A stretch of 37,197 nt of DNA from CAZQXD01 sp964597315 (GCA_964597315.1 CAZQXD010000038.1:1-37197); one strand, 5' to 3'. Shown: positions 13,953-22,609, numbered from the stretch's first letter. The notes: generated by a model not told the origin, from the sequence alone. A program made the numbers and translations.

Positions 13953-14992
13953 GACCGGCCTCCTTGAATGCCGCGCAACAGCACGGCTTTGGTGACAACG
14001 CCCACATCCGTTCCGCTGTCGGTAATCACAACCGGGGCCTCGGAGTCGATTGACAGATCGATCAAGTGATCCAGGTCAGTGCTTTCATCGGCCCGCGGCG
14101 CCCCGCTCAAATCGCCCGCGAAGCTGCCGAGTGGCTCCATAATGGTGTGGGCTTTGACCAATTTGAGTTTCGAGATACCCTGCACGAACTCTCGCACGTA
14201 GTCGTCCGCAGGTACGGTGACTATCTGCTCCGGCGTTCCAATCTGGACAATCACCCCATCTTTCATGATGGCTATGCGATGGCCAATACGAATCGCTTCG
14301 TCCAGGTCATGGGTAATAAATAGGGTTGTTTTTTGCAATTGATCGACTAGCGCCTTGAACTGGTCCTGTAATTGCAATCGGATCAGCGGGTCAAGGGCCG
14401 AGAAAGGTTCGTCCATCAATAGAATTTCGGGGTCGGAGGCGAGGGCCCTGGCGATGCCGACGCGCTGTTGCATGCCCCCGGAGAGTTGCTTGGGCAGACG
14501 GTCTTCATAGCCCGTGAGATTCACCAGTTCCAAGGTGTGGTCCGACACCGCCCAGCGTTTCGATTTCGGCACGCCACGAATTTCCAGTGGATAAGCCACA
14601 TTGTCTCGTACCGAGCGGTGAGGCAGCAGCGCCATATGCTGGAACACCATACCGATATGCTGCGCCCGAACGCCGCGCAGCGCGGCCCGTGACATGGAGC
14701 TGACGTCTTGGCCCAGAATCTCGATGGTGCCGGCGGTGGGTTCGATCAGCCGGTTGATGTGCCGGATGAGGGTCGACTTGCCCGAACCCGAGAGGCCCAT
14801 GATGCAAAATATCTCACCCCGAGGCACCTCGAAGCTGGCGTCCTGGACGCCGACCACGCAGTCGAACTTCTCAAGAACCTCCGGTTTGGACAGCCCCTCG
14901 GATTCGACCGAGGCCATGGCCTCATCCGCCCGTTCCCCGAAGATCTTCCAGACCTTCGACAGTCTTACAACAACGTCGCCACCGTCGCCCAC
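13949..14992 (-). CDS. proV: Glycine betaine ABC transporter ATPase with CBS-like C-terminus
   Basis: The 347-residue ATPase energises betaine uptake together with ProW. It has Walker A GLSGSGKST (about 66-74), signature LSGGMQQRVGIARAL, Walker B ILLMDEPFSALD and the switch His in LFITHDLDEA. The region after about residue 270 is the shortened CBS-type regulatory module typical of ProV/OpuAA, which senses ionic strength in studied relatives. The start is taken as GTG at 14992, because GGGGAGG (14998-15004) is then 5 nt away; a GTG at 14998 would overlap that site. The stop overlaps proW by 4 nt, and the gene begins 57 bp after the binding-protein gene. Confidence 0.95.
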   Translation of the reverse strand: MGDGGDVVVRLSKVWKIFGERADEAMASVESEGLSKPEVLEKFDCVVGVQDASFEVPRGEIFCIMGLSGSGKSTLIRHINRLIEPTAGTIEILGQDVSSMSRAALRGVRAQHIGMVFQHMALLPHRSVRDNVAYPLEIRGVPKSKRWAVSDHTLELVNLTGYEDRLPKQLSGGMQQRVGIARALASDPEILLMDEPFSALDPLIRLQLQDQFKALVDQLQKTTLFITHDLDEAIRIGHRIAIMKDGVIVQIGTPEQIVTVPADDYVREFVQGISKLKLVKAHTIMEPLGSFAGDLSGAPRADESTDLDHLIDLSIDSEAPVVITDSGTDVGVVTKAVLLRGIQGGRS

Positions 14993-15049
14993 CTGCACCT
15001 CCCCATGGAGCGCCCCCCCGGGCGTTCGATTATCGTGGTTTCAACTTGT

Positions 15050-16009
15050 TTACTGAACCATCCAACCGAGCACCCGATCCTGATTTTCCGCGACCCACTG
15101 CTTGGCGAATTCTTCAGGGTCTTTTTTGTCGATCACCAGCGCGAACGTCATGGCGCTCACCGTGTCGGCGTCCAGTTCCATGTTTTCGAAAATCGTACCG
15201 ACCTCGGGGTATTTCTCGGCGATGGCCTTGGCATAGTGGAGATGCAGATAGGCGGTGTCCCAAGCCACCGGGGCCGACGATTTCTCCAGCCATTGCGGGT
15301 CGTCGGTCGGCTGGATCACGTTCCACTTCGAGGCGTCGTAGGGGGGTTCTTCGAGCACATGCAGGTCATGCTTCACCAAGACATAGTGCGGTCCATAGCA
15401 GAACCCAACCCACGGCTCACCCGCCCGAATAGCGTTGTCGAGATTGGCGTAAGCGAGGGTTTCTTCGAACACGGTCTGGACCATGGTTTGGTCATAGCCG
15501 TAGGATTTGGCGCGAATTTTTTCGACGTTGGTTGAAGCGGCGCCCGGCTGGCCGACCCAGATCTCGCCTTTGCCATCCCCGTCGCTGTCGAACAGCGCCG
15601 CTTTGTCTGGATCGGTCAGGTCGGTGATCGACTTCACATCGTGTTCATCGGCGATGTATTTTGGAACGCATATGCCTTGAAACGCCGGCACACCGTTCGG
15701 ATTCATCGCTACCGTGCCTTTGTCTTTAACGAACCTGTCGTGCAGGTTCTGCTGGTTCGGTAGCCAGACTTCTGGATGCACGTGCATCGACCCCTTATCC
15801 ATTGCCTCGAAGATGATCGGGTTGGTGGCGTTCTGTAGCTCCACAGTCAGGCCCAGATTCTCTTCGATGACCACTTTGAGGACGTTCGCCGTCGCCGCCA
15901 CCGAAGGCCAGTTCGGTACGCCGATGACGATATCCGCCGCCTTGGCCGACGACATAATCCCGCAAACCCCGAATGCTATTGCCGTGACAGTTGTAACAAG
16001 CTTCTGCAT
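15050..16009 (-). CDS. proX: Glycine betaine-type substrate-binding protein
   Basis: This 319-residue periplasmic protein belongs to the OpuAC/ProX binding family. The ATG at 16009 has GGAG 7 nt upstream. The signal peptide is about residues 1-24 (MQKLVTTVTAIAFGVCGIMS SAKA). The mature part opens with ADIVIGVPNWPSVAATANVLK and contains tryptophans in PNWPS, HPEVWLPN and GEPWVGFCYGPHYV that could build the aromatic cage for a quaternary ammonium group. Ligands could be glycine betaine, choline-type compounds or dimethylglycine; the sequence alone does not decide. It is the first gene of the proX-proV-proW operon, behind a candidate promoter at 16214-16241 and near a betaine-catabolism-like gene at 17316. 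Confidence 0.92.
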   Translation of the reverse strand: MQKLVTTVTAIAFGVCGIMSSAKAADIVIGVPNWPSVAATANVLKVVIEENLGLTVELQNATNPIIFEAMDKGSMHVHPEVWLPNQQNLHDRFVKDKGTVAMNPNGVPAFQGICVPKYIADEHDVKSITDLTDPDKAALFDSDGDGKGEIWVGQPGAASTNVEKIRAKSYGYDQTMVQTVFEETLAYANLDNAIRAGEPWVGFCYGPHYVLVKHDLHVLEEPPYDASKWNVIQPTDDPQWLEKSSAPVAWDTAYLHLHYAKAIAEKYPEVGTIFENMELDADTVSAMTFALVIDKKDPEEFAKQWVAENQDRVLGWMVQ

Positions 16010-16213
16010 TGTTTTCTCCAAAAATAGTCAGTCTTCAGCGGTAAGTGGTGACACACAAGTTTGAAGATATTTCCATGGGATGGATAAACTGGTGGCGCCG
16101 CCGATGCACATTCCGTGAAGGTCATGGATAATGTCGGCGAAAAACACCCTATTAATTTTGTTTAAATACAAAACCTTTTTATTTCATAACTGATTTTAAT
16201 ATCTAAAATAAAA

Positions 16214-16241
16214 CATATAGTCAGGTATTTATTTTAGTCAA
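16214..16241 (-). promoter_or_regulatory. Candidate sigma-70 promoter of the betaine transporter operon
   Basis: On the minus strand, TTGACT (16241-16236) and TATATG (16219-16214) are 16 bp apart in a strikingly AT-rich stretch (about 16150-16260). The leader to proX would be about 200 nt, long enough for regulation, but no known riboswitch was recognised. The remainder of 16010-16318 holds no gene. Confidence 0.45.
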
Positions 16242-16318
16242 GCTTCAGCAAAATACAGCTAAAGACTCATCATTTCGCTCATCCCTCCGACCTTTCATGC
16301 TGAACGCGGAAAGGTGGT

Positions 16319-17224
16319 TTATCCGGCGTGATCGATGATCCAGTCGCGCAATTCGCGCGCCTTGTGGCCGAGAAAACGCCCGGGCGACGTCAACAGCGAA
16401 TAACCGAATCCATCGAGCCGTTGCGCGAAGGGCGCCACTAGCTGGCCGCTGTCAAGCTCGGGTTGCATCAGGGCATCGGCGATGGTCCAGCCTTGGCCAT
16501 CTATGGCGGCTTGAGTGCGCACGTTGGCGTCGCTGATGGTCCGCCGCGGGTTATCCAGCAATACCGGCTGGCTGCCGTACCAAGCCTGCCACATATCCAG
16601 CATGCGATCCTCGCACAGCAGCGGCGTCGCGCCGAGCGGCGCCGAGGCCAGCGCAAGCGGTTCTAGGTTGGTGGTCTTGGCGTCCAGCCCATGCCGCCGC
16701 AGCAGCTGCGGGCTACACACTGGGAACAGTGGCATCGGCAATTCCAGCAGCAGACCCCGGCTGCCACGCGCACCGACCGCTCCCCAGCGGATGGCCAGAT
16801 CCACAGTGTGGATACTGAAATCTTCCGCGTTGACCGTATGCTGCAACAGGATCGAAACCTCGGGATTACGCTCACTGAAACCGGACAGGCGGGACGACAG
16901 CCAGCGCAGGGCAACGTAGGTCGTGGCGCCGATCGAGACATCGTGGCGCGCGTCGCCGGGACGAATCTGCGCCAGCGTCTGCTCCAGCTCGGCAAACAAT
17001 CGTCGTACCGTTTGCATCAACTGCTGCCCGGCATTGGTCAGGTAAACCTGGCGTATGGAGCGTTGAAACAGCGCGCAATCCAGCTCCGTCTCAAGTCTCT
17101 TGATCTGATAACTGACCGCGCTCTTGGTTATGCAAAGCTCTTGCGCGGCCTGGCTGAAGCTCAGGCGCCGCGCCGCGCATTCGAATACCTTGAGCGCGTC
17201 GAGGGACGGGAGCGGGTGTTTCAT
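16319..17224 (-). CDS. LysR-type regulator (GcvA-like)
   Basis: The 301-residue protein has the LysR winged HTH at the N-terminus (LPSLDALKVFECAARRLSFSQAAQELCITKSAVSYQIKRLE) and a full effector domain after about residue 92. The opening PLPSLDALKVFE and the RWG motif in DLAIRWGAVG match the GcvA subgroup, which controls glycine-cleavage and amino-acid genes. It is transcribed divergently from the FAD/GcvT gene at 17316, across 91 bp containing an inverted repeat of LysR type, so it probably controls that gene and perhaps the transporter behind it. The ATG at 17224 has no good ribosome-binding site. The effector may be a methylated glycine (inference). Confidence 0.93.
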   Translation of the reverse strand: MKHPLPSLDALKVFECAARRLSFSQAAQELCITKSAVSYQIKRLETELDCALFQRSIRQVYLTNAGQQLMQTVRRLFAELEQTLAQIRPGDARHDVSIGATTYVALRWLSSRLSGFSERNPEVSILLQHTVNAEDFSIHTVDLAIRWGAVGARGSRGLLLELPMPLFPVCSPQLLRRHGLDAKTTNLEPLALASAPLGATPLLCEDRMLDMWQAWYGSQPVLLDNPRRTISDANVRTQAAIDGQGWTIADALMQPELDSGQLVAPFAQRLDGFGYSLLTSPGRFLGHKARELRDWIIDHAG

Positions 17225-17235
17225 GGTTAAAAATT

Positions 17236-17262
17236 ATTGAACCATACAAAGCATTTTTCAAT
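17236..17262. promoter_or_regulatory. Possible LysR binding site between divergent genes
   Basis: ATTGAA (17236-17241) and TTCAAT (17257-17262) form a perfect inverted repeat with a 15-nt spacer, in the short AT-rich gap between the LysR gene and the FAD/GcvT gene. LysR regulators often bind such interrupted dyads (T-N11-A type). Position supports the call; sequence alone does not prove it. Confidence 0.45.
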
Positions 17263-17315
17263 TGTCAAATGAAGCCGCTCGGGCATGATTAGGGTATTCA
17301 ACCCGGGTGGTATCG

Positions 17316-19745
17316 ATGACAGAACAAAAGATCAACTCCCAAGCGCGCGTGGTCGTGATCGGCGGTGGCATCGCCGGCTGCTCGGTCTTGTATCATCTGA
17401 CCCGCGAGGGCTGGACCGATGTCGTACTGTGCGAGCGCGACGAACTGACGTCGGGTTCGACCTGGCACGCCGCAGCGCAGGTCACGCAGTTCGGCGCGAA
17501 CCAGACCATGGTCGCCCTGAAGCGCTATAGCATCGACCTGTACCGAGAACTCGCGGCCGACCCCGACCACCCCATCGACTACCACATCACCGGCGGCATG
17601 CGCCTGGCGCACACGAAGGCGCAGGTCGATACCTACAAACACTTCGTCGGCATGGCCGCCGGCATGGGCGTCGAGATGGAATTCATCGACGCGACCGAGG
17701 TCGGGCGACGCCACCCGCTGATCAACACTAACGGCCTGCTCGGCGCTTGGTGGGACCCGCTCGACGGCGACATCGACCCGGCCGGGATCACCTTCTCACT
17801 CGCGCGCCAGGCGCGCGCGGCCGGCGCCAAAGTCTACCGCTTCAACCCGGTCGAAGCGATCACGCGCAAACCCAATGGCGAATTCGTCGTACACACAAAA
17901 GGTGGCGACATTACTTGCGAAATGGTCGTCAACGCCAGCGGTTACCGCGTCAACGAGGTCGGGCGCATGCTCGGCGTCACCCACCCGGTTACGTCGCTGG
18001 AGCATATGTATTTTTTGACCGATACCTTACCCGAACTTGAGGCGCTCGATCGCCGCGTGCCGATCATCCGCGACCCGGGCGACGACTTCTACAGCCGCCA
18101 GGAAAAGCTCGGGCTGCTCGTCGGCGTCTACGAGCAGGGCTGCAAGACCTTCGGCATGGACGGTATCGATCCGAACTTCACCCAGGCCCTGTGCGAGTCT
18201 GACCTCGACCGTTGCCTCGACAACATGGAGCGCATCTTCGAACGCTTGCCCGCCCTAGCCGAGGTCGGCATCCGCACGGTCATCAACGGCCCGATCACCT
18301 ATACCATCGACGGTGCGCCGCTGATCGGACCGATTCCCGGCGTGCCCAACGCCTACTGTGCAATCGGGCTGCGCGCCGGCATCGGCGAGGCCGGCGGCCA
18401 CGGCAAGGTGCTGGCCGAAATCATCGTCCACGGGGAGTGCGAATGGGACGCGTGGCTTCTCGACCCACGCCGCTTTAGCCGCTACGCCACCACCGAGCAT
18501 ACCTGTCTGAAAGCGATCGAAGATTACCAGAACGAGTTCCACTACCACCTGCCCCACGAGTACCGCCCGGCGGCACGGCGCGCGCGCACGACGCCGTTAT
18601 ACCCGGTGCTTGAGCGCATGAACTGCGCCTGGGGCGTCATCAACGGTTGGGAGCGTGCGCTATTTTTCAAGCCCGAGCCTCGTTTCGTTGATGAACCCGG
18701 TTACCGTTTCACGCCGACGCAAGCCGTCGTTGGGCGCGAAATCGCCCATCTGCAACAGCACGTCAGCATCATGGAAGTCTCCGGCTTCAACCGTTACGAA
18801 ATCAGCGGCGTCGGCGTCGGTGCCTTTCTCGATCACATGGTCTGTGGCCGCTTGCCGACCGAGATCGGCAAGGTCGGCCTGTGCTATCTGCTGACCGAAA
18901 CGGGCAACGTGCTGTCCGAGGCCACCTTGGTCAAACTCGGCGAAGACCGCTACTGGTGGGGCTCGGCAGCAGCCTCCGAATGGCACGACCGCGACTGGCT
19001 TAAACGTTTCATGCCAGACACGGTTAGGCTGACGGAGATGGCCGACACGCACACGATCCTGGTCGTCGCCGGACCGAAATCGCGGGCATTATTACAGTCG
19101 GTGTCGCCGCGCGGCGACTGGTCACGGGACGCCTTTCCCTGGCTGCGGGCGCGTCCGATGCACATCGGCCACGCCGAAGTCGTCGCGATGACGGTCAGCT
19201 TCTCCGGTGAGCTTGCCTATGAACTGCATGTGCCAAATACCCAGCTCCACTTGGTCTGGGAGATATTGAACGAGGCCGGGACGGCCTTCAATCTTGGCTA
19301 TTTCGGGCTATACGCCAGCGAATCCATGCGCCTTGAGAAAGGCTACCTGCATTGGAAGGCCGACCTGATCTACGAGTACAACCCGTTCGAAGCCAGGCTC
19401 GACCGCTTTGTCCGGCTCGACAAGGGCGATTTCATCGGCAAGTCCGCGCTGCTCGAACAGATCGAACGGGGTCCGCGCAAACAACTGGTTTCGTTAACGG
19501 TCGATTGCGACTTTGCGCCAGCACACCACGGCGACGGCGTGTTTGCCGCTGATCGCCAGGTGGGTTTGGTCACGTCCGGCGGCTACGGTCACCGGGTGCG
19601 GGAGAATATCGCCCTCGCCTACGTCGAACCGGAGCAGGCCCCTATCGGCGCCGAACTGGAGATCGGCATCCTCGGCGAGCGATATGCCGCGCGCGTAGTC
19701 GAGCCGATCCGCTACGACCCCGCCAACCGATTGCCGCGGGCATGA
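17316..19745 (+). CDS. Dimethylglycine dehydrogenase-like FAD/GcvT-domain protein
   Basis: This 809-residue enzyme has an N-terminal DAO domain (VVVIGGGIAGCSVLYHL, GxGxxG), the FAO_M linker and, from about residue 430, a GcvT folate-binding domain with its C-terminal barrel (from FIGKSALLEQ). The SGSTWHAAA motif places His51 at the position that carries covalent FAD in dimethylglycine and sarcosine dehydrogenases. The likely reaction is oxidative demethylation of an N-methylated glycine, passing the one-carbon unit to tetrahydrofolate. ATG 17316 is chosen (GGGTGG 6 nt upstream); a GTG 9 nt earlier is less likely. It is divergent from a LysR gene and close to the betaine transporter. Frequent GCG/CGC-rich codons look different from the flanks, hinting at acquisition. 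The exact substrate is unproven. Confidence 0.9.
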   Translation: MTEQKINSQARVVVIGGGIAGCSVLYHLTREGWTDVVLCERDELTSGSTWHAAAQVTQFGANQTMVALKRYSIDLYRELAADPDHPIDYHITGGMRLAHTKAQVDTYKHFVGMAAGMGVEMEFIDATEVGRRHPLINTNGLLGAWWDPLDGDIDPAGITFSLARQARAAGAKVYRFNPVEAITRKPNGEFVVHTKGGDITCEMVVNASGYRVNEVGRMLGVTHPVTSLEHMYFLTDTLPELEALDRRVPIIRDPGDDFYSRQEKLGLLVGVYEQGCKTFGMDGIDPNFTQALCESDLDRCLDNMERIFERLPALAEVGIRTVINGPITYTIDGAPLIGPIPGVPNAYCAIGLRAGIGEAGGHGKVLAEIIVHGECEWDAWLLDPRRFSRYATTEHTCLKAIEDYQNEFHYHLPHEYRPAARRARTTPLYPVLERMNCAWGVINGWERALFFKPEPRFVDEPGYRFTPTQAVVGREIAHLQQHVSIMEVSGFNRYEISGVGVGAFLDHMVCGRLPTEIGKVGLCYLLTETGNVLSEATLVKLGEDRYWWGSAAASEWHDRDWLKRFMPDTVRLTEMADTHTILVVAGPKSRALLQSVSPRGDWSRDAFPWLRARPMHIGHAEVVAMTVSFSGELAYELHVPNTQLHLVWEILNEAGTAFNLGYFGLYASESMRLEKGYLHWKADLIYEYNPFEARLDRFVRLDKGDFIGKSALLEQIERGPRKQLVSLTVDCDFAPAHHGDGVFAADRQVGLVTSGGYGHRVRENIALAYVEPEQAPIGAELEIGILGERYAARVVEPIRYDPANRLPRA

Positions 19746-19751
19746 AGTCCT

Positions 19752-19774
19752 GATCCACCCGCAGATGGCGGATC
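19752..19774 (+). terminator. Hairpin after the FAD/GcvT gene, possible terminator
   Basis: GATCC (19752-19756) pairs with GGATC (19770-19774), with further pairs inside, 7 bp after the stop. It lacks a T-tract, so termination is uncertain. The rest of 19775-19949 shows no gene. Confidence 0.35.
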
Positions 19775-19949
19775 AAGGCGCTTGTTCCGCCTCGGGGTTC
19801 GGATAATTATCTGAATCGTGACGATGCTACAGGTCGCCGACGCGACGGGATTGCGCTACCGTATTTGAAATACTCAGCTTTTAACCCGGACGAAGTCGCG
19901 CAAGAAGCGACGGCGAAGCAGACCGGGAAGCCCCATAGGTCAGAGCCAT

Positions 19950-21542
19950 ATGTCCGAGACGCTATCCAGTCACGAGCAAGCCAATGCCGACTTAAGGGCC
20001 GAGTTGGAAACCGCCCACCGCACCATTGCCGAATTACGGCAACAGCAGCGAACCGCCGAAGCCAACGCCATGCTGCGACTGATCTTAGAAGGTACGGCGT
20101 CGGCCACCGGGGATGAATTTTTCCGACTGTTGGTCAAATACTTAGCGACGGTATTGGAGGTACGCTATAGCTTTATCGCCACCTTCGCCAAGGACCAATC
20201 CAAAATCCGCACCCTGGCCTTCTGGGAAGGCGATGGCTGGCGGGACAATTTCGAATACCCCCTCGACGTCTCCCCTTGCGCGGAAGTCATCAAAGGAGAG
20301 CTGATTCATTACCCCGAACAGGTGCGGGCGCACTTCCCCAAGGACCGGGATCTGATTTGCCTGCAAGCGGAAAGCTATCTGGGGGTGCCCTTGATCGACC
20401 CGGACTCGGGGACGCATCTAGGCCATCTAGCGGTCATGGACACCCGGCCTCTGCCCTCCAGACAACGCAGCCTGATGGTGTTTCGGATCTTCGCCCAGCG
20501 GGCCACAGCCGAACTACTACGTCAACAGGCCGAACGGCGTCGCCACCAGGCCGAACGGGAGCTTCGCTGCCTCCGGGAAGAGCTACGCATCCAGTCCCAG
20601 TTCAGGAATATCATCGGCGGCAGCGAAGCCTTGTGCGCCGTGCTGCGTAACGTGGAACTGGTGGCGGCCACCGATAGCACTGTGCTGATTCTCGGGGAAA
20701 CCGGCACCGGCAAGGAACTGATCGCCCGAGCCATACACGAGTTGAGTACCCGCCAGGAACGGTCCCTGGTCAAGGTCAATTGCTCTGCGCTACCGGAAAA
20801 TCTGGTGGAAAGCGAGTTGTTTGGCCATGAGCGTGGCGCGTTCACCGGCGCCACCACCCGCCGCGCCGGGCGCTTCGAACTGGCCGACGGCGGCACAATT
20901 TTCCTGGACGAAATCGGCGATATGCCCCTGTCCGCCCAGACCAAGCTGCTGCGGGTGCTGCAAGAACAGAGTTTCGAACGGATCGGCGGCGGCAAAACCC
21001 TGAGCGTGGATGTACGGGTGCTGGCCGCCACCAACCGGGACTTGGAACAGGCGATCCGCCAGGGCCATTTCCGGGAGGATTTATATTACCGCCTGAATGT
21101 CTTCCCCCTGACTGTGCCCCCCTTGCGGGAGCGGCGCGCCGACATCGACGACCTAGTAGCGCATTTCGTCGGCTACTTTGCCCGAAAAATCGGCCGGCAT
21201 ATCACTACCATTCCCGACGCCACCCTGGCCCGGCTGCGGGCTTACAGTTGGCCGGGCAACGTCAGGGAACTGGAAAATATCATCGAGCGTGCGGTCATTC
21301 TGTCCACCAGCGAAACTCTGGAAATCACCGATGCAGCGCTTTTTGATGACCCGCCACGGGCCGATCATGGCCGTCCGCCCATGACGCTGGTGGAGGCGGA
21401 AAAAGCCCATATTCTGGCGACCCTGGAGTTGACTGATGGCGTGGTCGATGGGACCAAGGGCGCTGCCCGCTTGTTGGGGATCAACCCCAGTACCTTGCGT
21501 AGCCGGATGCGAAAGCTAGGCATTCCCAAACCCCATTCTTGA
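19950..21542 (+). CDS. GAF-domain sigma-54-dependent activator (AAA+, Fis-type HTH)
   Basis: The 530-residue regulator has an N-terminal coiled coil (about 5-45), a GAF sensor domain (about 50-190), an AAA+ domain and a C-terminal Fis-type HTH (GAARLLGINPSTLRSRMRKLGI). Walker A is GETGTGKE (249-256), the sigma-54 contact loop is a perfect GAFTGA (296-301), and Walker B is GTIFLDE (Asp320-Glu321). The arginine-finger region FREDLYYRLNVFPLTVPPLRER is intact, so it should open RpoN promoters. The architecture is FhlA/NorR-like; the GAF ligand is unknown. No haem- or iron-ligand motif is obvious. Two sigma-54 promoters in this window (8618-8632 and 32316-32333) are possible targets, a link not shown by the sequence. 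Confidence 0.95.
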   Translation: MSETLSSHEQANADLRAELETAHRTIAELRQQQRTAEANAMLRLILEGTASATGDEFFRLLVKYLATVLEVRYSFIATFAKDQSKIRTLAFWEGDGWRDNFEYPLDVSPCAEVIKGELIHYPEQVRAHFPKDRDLICLQAESYLGVPLIDPDSGTHLGHLAVMDTRPLPSRQRSLMVFRIFAQRATAELLRQQAERRRHQAERELRCLREELRIQSQFRNIIGGSEALCAVLRNVELVAATDSTVLILGETGTGKELIARAIHELSTRQERSLVKVNCSALPENLVESELFGHERGAFTGATTRRAGRFELADGGTIFLDEIGDMPLSAQTKLLRVLQEQSFERIGGGKTLSVDVRVLAATNRDLEQAIRQGHFREDLYYRLNVFPLTVPPLRERRADIDDLVAHFVGYFARKIGRHITTIPDATLARLRAYSWPGNVRELENIIERAVILSTSETLEITDAALFDDPPRADHGRPPMTLVEAEKAHILATLELTDGVVDGTKGAARLLGINPSTLRSRMRKLGIPKPHS

Positions 21543-21565
21543 CCGGAAGCGCCGCAGAAATGGCC

Positions 21566-21602
21566 GGGTGCGGTATCCAAGACAGCCTTTGGGTGCGGTA
21601 TC
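21566..21602. repeat. 12-bp direct repeat before the DUF1289 gene
   Basis: GGGTGCGGTATC occurs at 21566-21577 and 21591-21602, 25 bp apart start to start, in the 98-bp gap after the sigma-54 activator. It might be a regulator-binding repeat or a small duplication. Confidence 0.5.
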
Positions 21603-21640
21603 ATAACCGCGTCTTGCCACCATCGACCGAGCCAGCGAAC

Positions 21641-21844
21641 TTGAACGATTCCAGCCAAGAACCCGCCTCCCCCTGCGTGGGGGTTTGCATGATGAATCCC
21701 GACACCCACCTTTGCGAAGGCTGCTTTCGCAGCACCGAGGAAATCGAGTCCTGGTGGGACTACAACGCCCATGAAAAACGCCAGGTGTTGATCCGCACCG
21801 AGGAGCGTTGCGAAAAGCTGATGGACGGTACTTTTTTCGACTAG
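21641..21844 (+). CDS. DUF1289 family small zinc-finger-like protein
   Basis: This 67-residue protein has the DUF1289 signature: PCVGVCMMNPDTHLCEGCFRSTEEIESWWDY, i.e. C-x3-C-x8-C-x2-C, followed by the typical EKRQVL helix. The cysteines probably bind zinc; the function is unknown, though the family is widespread in Proteobacteria. The start is uncertain. TTG at 21641 (LNDSSQEPASPC) gives a normal family length, whereas the nearest ATG lies inside the cysteine motif. In-frame upstream starts would enlarge it and overlap the direct repeats. The stop TAG is shared with the convergent gene through the palindrome CTAG. Confidence 0.85.
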   Translation: MNDSSQEPASPCVGVCMMNPDTHLCEGCFRSTEEIESWWDYNAHEKRQVLIRTEERCEKLMDGTFFD

Positions 21845-22194
21845 CCCCCGCCCACGGCCCGCGCCGTCTGTTCCCGGGTATAAAACTGTCCGTTCCGCAC
21901 AAATCCGGCGGTCACCCTGGCGCTGACCACTACCCGTCCTACCGTACGCGCCGTCACCAGTTCCTCCGGCAGTCCCTCTAGCAGATGCACCGGCGCTGGC
22001 CGCCCGTCCCGAAACCGGGACATGTAGACAGTCCCCGTGGCGGTGTCCAGAAAGGCCGGGCTAAATCCCTGGCTGCGGCTGTGACGGCTCACCCCACCGG
22101 TACCAGCGTAGCGATGGTTTTGGCGTTTTAACTCCCGGGCATCCAATCTAACGGGATGAACTTGGGGTTGATTGCAATAAGCGTGTGCGTACAT
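21841..22194 (-). CDS. Conserved hypothetical protein, 117 residues
   Basis: The ATG at 22194 has GGGAGG 6 nt upstream. The product is soluble, without a signal peptide. The centre reads GVSRHSRSQGFSPAFLDTATGTVYMSRFRDGRPAPVHLLEGLPEELVTARTVGRVVVSARVTAGFVRNGQFYTREQTARAV. The SPAFLDT-TG-VY-SRF--G-PAP-H-L-GLP run recurs in small uncharacterised proteobacterial proteins in my recollection, without a function I can name. It follows the small membrane protein gene (58 bp) and is convergent with DUF1289 (4-nt overlap). Good coding character. Confidence 0.75.
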   Translation of the reverse strand: MYAHAYCNQPQVHPVRLDARELKRQNHRYAGTGGVSRHSRSQGFSPAFLDTATGTVYMSRFRDGRPAPVHLLEGLPEELVTARTVGRVVVSARVTAGFVRNGQFYTREQTARAVGGG

Positions 22195-22252
22195 GGCGGA
22201 CCTCCCGCTCTAGAGGGGCCGGTTCCGGTCCCAACAGCGACATTCCCTGCCC

Positions 22253-22438
22253 TTATCCATTTAACACGAACATCTTTGCTGAATTTTGCCGAGAAGCCTC
22301 GCTCTCTGTGTCCACGGTCGTCGGCAGCGGCGAGGACTCGGGAGCCGGACCCCACCAGAGCATCAGCCCCATGACGGTCACGCACAGCGCAAACTTAATC
22401 CGAATGGTGGCGGCAGCGAGGCTAGGGGCGTTATTCAT
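22253..22438 (-). CDS. Small single-pass membrane protein, 61 residues
   Basis: The ATG at 22438 has GGGAG 6 nt upstream (an ATG at 22444 is less well placed). Residues about 13-30 (RIKFALCVTVMGLMLWWG) form one hydrophobic helix preceded by positive residues. A polar 31-residue tail follows, rich in Ser, Thr and Glu, presumably periplasmic. It may be an uncleaved anchor or a signal peptide. No family is recognised. It is probably co-transcribed with the 117-residue gene downstream. The sigma-factor gene at 22713 diverges from it. Confidence 0.55.
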   Translation of the reverse strand: MNNAPSLAAATIRIKFALCVTVMGLMLWWGPAPESSPLPTTVDTESEASRQNSAKMFVLNG

Positions 22439-22581
22439 GACCATCTCCCGTTAAACCGTGCTATCCGAACCGGACGGACCCTGGGAGTTTTTTGCCCCTA
22501 TACCGACCAGGAAAAAAAATTGGCGAGTTCCTTCTCGGTTGTCCGTCTGCTCTGTTCCAAAAGAAGCGGCGCTGCGTCTCG

Positions 22582-22609
22582 GGAACGGCGGCCCCCGGAA
22601 ACGATCTAA
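22582..22609 (+). promoter_or_regulatory. ECF-type promoter candidate upstream of the sigma-factor operon
   Basis: GGAAC (22582-22586) followed by TCTAA (22605-22609) gives GGAACGG-N15-ATCTAA, close to the RpoE-type GGAACTT-N15-GTCTGA layout. It lies about 100 nt before the sigma gene at 22713, as expected if the factor transcribes its own operon. No gene is seen in the rest of 22445-22712. Confidence 0.45.
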
